From positions 1 through 6,694 of the forward strand of contig JALOOK010000269.1 of NCBI GenBank assembly GCA_025454445.1: a DNA stretch of 6,694 bases. The letters run 5' to 3'. Below, piece by piece: positions 5,441 through 6,694 of this stretch. The notes beneath the pieces were generated by a model. That model had not been told where the DNA came from. It made no database searches and saw nothing but the letters and a program-made list of their open reading frames with translations. The first letter of the stretch is position 1; every line of letters begins with the position of its first letter. Origin of the DNA: Oscillatoria sp. Prado101 (GTDB taxonomy: Bacteria > Cyanobacteriota > Cyanobacteriia > Cyanobacteriales > Oscillatoriaceae). The translations under genes and the position numbers were made by a program.

Positions 5441-5475
5441 GCTTGTTGCTTGTTGCTTGTTGCTTGTTGCTTATT
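5441..5475. repeat. Heptanucleotide tandem repeat (GCTTGTT)4 plus one variant
   Basis: Four exact copies of GCTTGTT followed by GCTTATT, ending 6 bp from the stop codon of the anti-sigma gene. Seven-base tandem arrays (STRR sequences) are a known feature of filamentous cyanobacterial genomes. This unit is T/G-rich, and I cannot match it to a specific described class. Confidence 0.85.
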
Positions 5476-5481
5476 TGTCGG

Positions 5482-5934
5482 TTACAAGTGGGGGTATTCT
5501 TTGAGAATCAGCAAGCAATTGCCCTGGCCCTCAGTGTGCGTGTAATTCAGACAATCTGCGATTTCCCGCAACAGTTTCAGACCGCGCCCTCCCTCCTGAT
5601 CTGCATCCACTTGCGGCGGCAGATTTTTCAGGCGCTGGTCTAAATCAAAGGGCTGTCCGCGATCCCAAATGCGTAGTTCTAATCGCTGAGGGAAAATTGT
5701 GACCTCGATCTCGACCGGCACTTCAGGGGGCTGACCTTTGTGGGCGTGCCGGACAGCGTTGGTAAATCCCTCCGCCAGGGCTAACTGGCACTGCATCCAA
5801 ATGTATTTGGGAACAGGAGGTTGGTTAAATTGGTCGAACCATGCTAAAACTTGGGAGAGAGCGCTGATGTCTGTCTTGACTTGAATGTCCGCTTTTTGGA
5901 GGAAGGGCAAGTTGCCGCAATTATTTAATTTCAT
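5482..5934 (-). CDS. Anti-sigma regulatory factor / serine-protein kinase, RsbW-like
   Basis: A 150-residue cytoplasmic protein with a GHKL-type (HATPase_c_2) ATP-binding domain. The N box is LALAEGFTNAVRHAH (51-65), with Glu55 as likely base and Asn59 as likely Mg-binding residue. G1 is IWDRGQPFD (Asp91, Gly93). G2 is GGRGLKLL (115-122). In this family the protein phosphorylates an anti-sigma-factor antagonist (STAS protein) and releases or sequesters a partner in response to ATP. Length is normal for a single-domain RsbW. The first 20 residues are less conserved, and ATG 5934 is the only plausible start near the domain edge. It is divergent from a receiver-domain gene at 6525, 590 bp away. 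In cyanobacteria such kinases are often beside PP2C-type response regulators, but no STAS antagonist is visible here and the true partner is unknown. Confidence 0.88.
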   Translation of the reverse strand: MKLNNCGNLPFLQKADIQVKTDISALSQVLAWFDQFNQPPVPKYIWMQCQLALAEGFTNAVRHAHKGQPPEVPVEIEVTIFPQRLELRIWDRGQPFDLDQRLKNLPPQVDADQEGGRGLKLLREIADCLNYTHTEGQGNCLLILKEYPHL

Positions 5935-5938
5935 GGCC

Positions 5939-5948
5939 TCGATATCGA
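5939..5948. repeat. Perfect 10-bp palindrome TCGATATCGA
   Basis: Lies immediately before the ATG of the anti-sigma gene. It could mask the start or bind a protein, but a 10-bp palindrome can also occur by chance. Confidence 0.25.
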
Positions 5949-5960
5949 AGTAGGAAAGGC

Positions 5961-5989
5961 AGAGTATGTCATTAATAAATTCAAGCCAA
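5961..5989 (-). promoter_or_regulatory. Candidate promoter of the anti-sigma gene
   Basis: On the minus strand, TTGGCT (5989-5984) and TACTCT (5966-5961) are 17 bp apart. The matches to consensus are 4 and 3 of 6. It would start transcription near 5953, about 19 nt ahead of the ATG. Confidence 0.3.
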
Positions 5990-6340
5990 ACAGATGCATG
6001 CTGCAGGCCAGGGCGTCTGGCTTCTATTAAACTGTAAATGGCTCTGCGAAAAGTCGGTGGGGGCGCTGGGGGGAGCGGGTTGAGTTTCCAGTTGGGCTGG
6101 CTGGCGGGCCTGTGGCCTGGGCTGCTGGAAGGAGCGCCCTCGTGCTAATCTGTAAATGGGCCGCCGGGGAGGGATATATGTAACAAAAATCGTAATCAAA
6201 GGGTGAGTAATTTGTTGAGAGGAGATATGGGAGGCTGCTGAGGGCAATTGTTGCTGGTGAGAGGAAATCGTCCCAGTGGACTCAGCCGCGAGCCGGAGGG
6301 CGAGAGGGGCAGGAGTGACTGGGGTGAAGCGCCACGGTGT
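5990..6340. other. Non-coding stretch without recognisable genes
   Basis: The region between the two divergent regulatory genes holds only short, composition-driven ORFs with Pro/Gln/Ser-rich translations and no domain. It contains a direct repeat, CTGTAAATGG at 6032-6041 and 6150-6159 (with a preceding TAA in both), a G-rich tract (6057-6080) and a GGCC-TGT-GGCC dyad near 6107-6117. I see no tRNA, riboswitch or clear small RNA. A small RNA cannot be excluded by eye. Confidence 0.5.
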
Positions 6341-6350
6341 GTTAGAAAAT

Positions 6351-6379
6351 TTAACATTTTTACAAGGGCGAGATATGTT
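6351..6379 (+). promoter_or_regulatory. Candidate upstream promoter of the response-regulator gene
   Basis: TTAACA (6351-6356, five of six to TTGACA) and TATGTT (6374-6379, four of six) with a 17-bp spacer. The -35 overlaps a small AAAAT/ATTTT dyad (6346-6360). It would add about 140 nt of leader ahead of the ATG at 6525. Confidence 0.35.
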
Positions 6380-6435
6380 ATGTAGGAGGTTAGATGACGG
6401 GTTGGCAAATGCGTTTTTAAGCGCCCCACTTTCTG

Positions 6436-6460
6436 TTTACTCTATCAAGTAAATATACTT
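6436..6460. promoter_or_regulatory. Overlapping inverted half-sites upstream of the response-regulator promoter
   Basis: TTTACT (6436-6441) is inverted in AGTAAA (6448-6453), and AAGTA (6447-6451) is inverted again in TACTT (6456-6460). Three alternating half-sites end at the first base of the -35 box, a typical place for an operator or activator site. Confidence 0.35.
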
Positions 6461-6487
6461 TGACTTTTTGAAATATTAGGCTATTAT
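6460..6487 (+). promoter_or_regulatory. Promoter of the response-regulator gene
   Basis: TTGACT (6460-6465) and TATTAT (6482-6487) are separated by 16 bp. Each matches the sigma70 consensus at five of six positions, the best promoter in the window. The start would be near 6494, leaving a leader of about 31 nt. Confidence 0.55.
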
Positions 6488-6524
6488 CGACTTTTAAGCG
6501 GCTCCCTTGCAGTTGCTTTACCAT

Positions 6525-6694
6525 ATGACTCAAATTCTAGTGATTGATGATGACCCTACGATTCGGCTGGTGCTGACTAAAGCGCTGCAAAAGCAGGGTT
6601 ATAAGGTGACAGTGGCCAAAAATGGTCAAGAAGGGATTGAGCAGGCGCAGCGGTTGCGACCGGCCTTAATTATTAGTGACTGGATGATGCCCCT
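6525..6694 (+). CDS. Response regulator receiver protein, partial (likely with an output domain beyond the window)
   Basis: Starts at ATG 6525 (MTQILVIDDDPTIRLVLTKAL) and is cut by the window edge after 56 codons. It shows the first half of a CheY-like receiver domain: the acidic pocket Asp8-Asp9-Asp10, the amphipathic first helix, VTVAKNGQEGIEQAQ, and the phospho-acceptor Asp52 in IISDWMMP. It would be phosphorylated by a histidine kinase, none of which is visible here. The sequence closely resembles, from memory, cyanobacterial proteins in which this receiver is followed by a PP2C/SpoIIE phosphatase (RsbU type). That would fit the divergent anti-sigma kinase, but the output domain is not in the window. 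There is no Shine-Dalgarno before the start. A strong promoter lies about 40-65 nt upstream. Confidence 0.9.
   Translation, partial: MTQILVIDDDPTIRLVLTKALQKQGYKVTVAKNGQEGIEQAQRLRPALIISDWMMP

Noticed and set aside
6057..6080. G-quadruplex in the non-coding region
   Set aside because: Three good G-runs are present, but the fourth run of three lies too far away for a standard motif; a two-tetrad form would be weak.
5981..6429. Two minus-strand ORFs (88 and 77 residues) in the gap upstream of the anti-sigma gene
   Set aside because: Low-complexity Pro/Gln/Ser-rich translations without domains or ribosome sites; they seem to result from a G-rich plus strand.

Overview
The window looks like chromosomal DNA from a cyanobacterium, probably a filamentous one, though I cannot name the genus. 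The evidence is a monomeric adenosylcobalamin-dependent ribonucleotide reductase of the cyanobacterial type, an alr4036-type PPOX flavoprotein, a cyanobacterial-style CysE, two secreted proteins of the kind known mainly from cyanobacteria, short dispersed repeats, and a heptanucleotide tandem repeat. No tRNA, rRNA, CRISPR array or insertion sequence was seen.

Layout. Positions 1-1856 (minus strand) hold the 5' part of nrdJ. It is interrupted by a compact 245-nt group I intron (584 down to 340) that separates the codons of the catalytic Cys-Gly from the catalytic Glu. Exon 2 runs off the left edge. Exon 1 also carries two in-frame copies of a short dispersed repeat with a hairpin core. A divergent promoter region (about 1890-1960) has overlapping -35 elements and two candidate NrdR boxes 42 bp apart. 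On the plus strand follow a secreted hypothetical protein (2057-2623) and a PPOX-type FMN protein (2716-3297). This converges on cysE (minus, 3529-4320), and a strong GC-rich hairpin lies between them. Upstream of cysE on the same strand is a second small secreted protein (4479-4967). A 54-residue two-helix membrane protein (plus, 5146-5310) has a GTG start and is easily missed. Next come a GC-rich stretch, a heptamer tandem repeat, and an RsbW-like anti-sigma/serine kinase (minus, 5482-5934). The last 590-bp non-coding stretch leads to a response-regulator receiver gene (plus, from 6525, cut by the right edge) behind a good sigma70-type promoter.

How the genes fit together. Most are unrelated housekeeping or accessory genes. 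The one likely functional pair is the anti-sigma kinase and the divergent receiver protein: cyanobacterial receiver proteins of this type often carry a C-terminal PP2C (RsbU/SpoIIE) phosphatase, which would make a partner-switching pair. That output domain lies outside the window. The most notable element is the self-splicing-type intron in the active site codons of nrdJ: without splicing, the only reductase gene seen here cannot make active enzyme.
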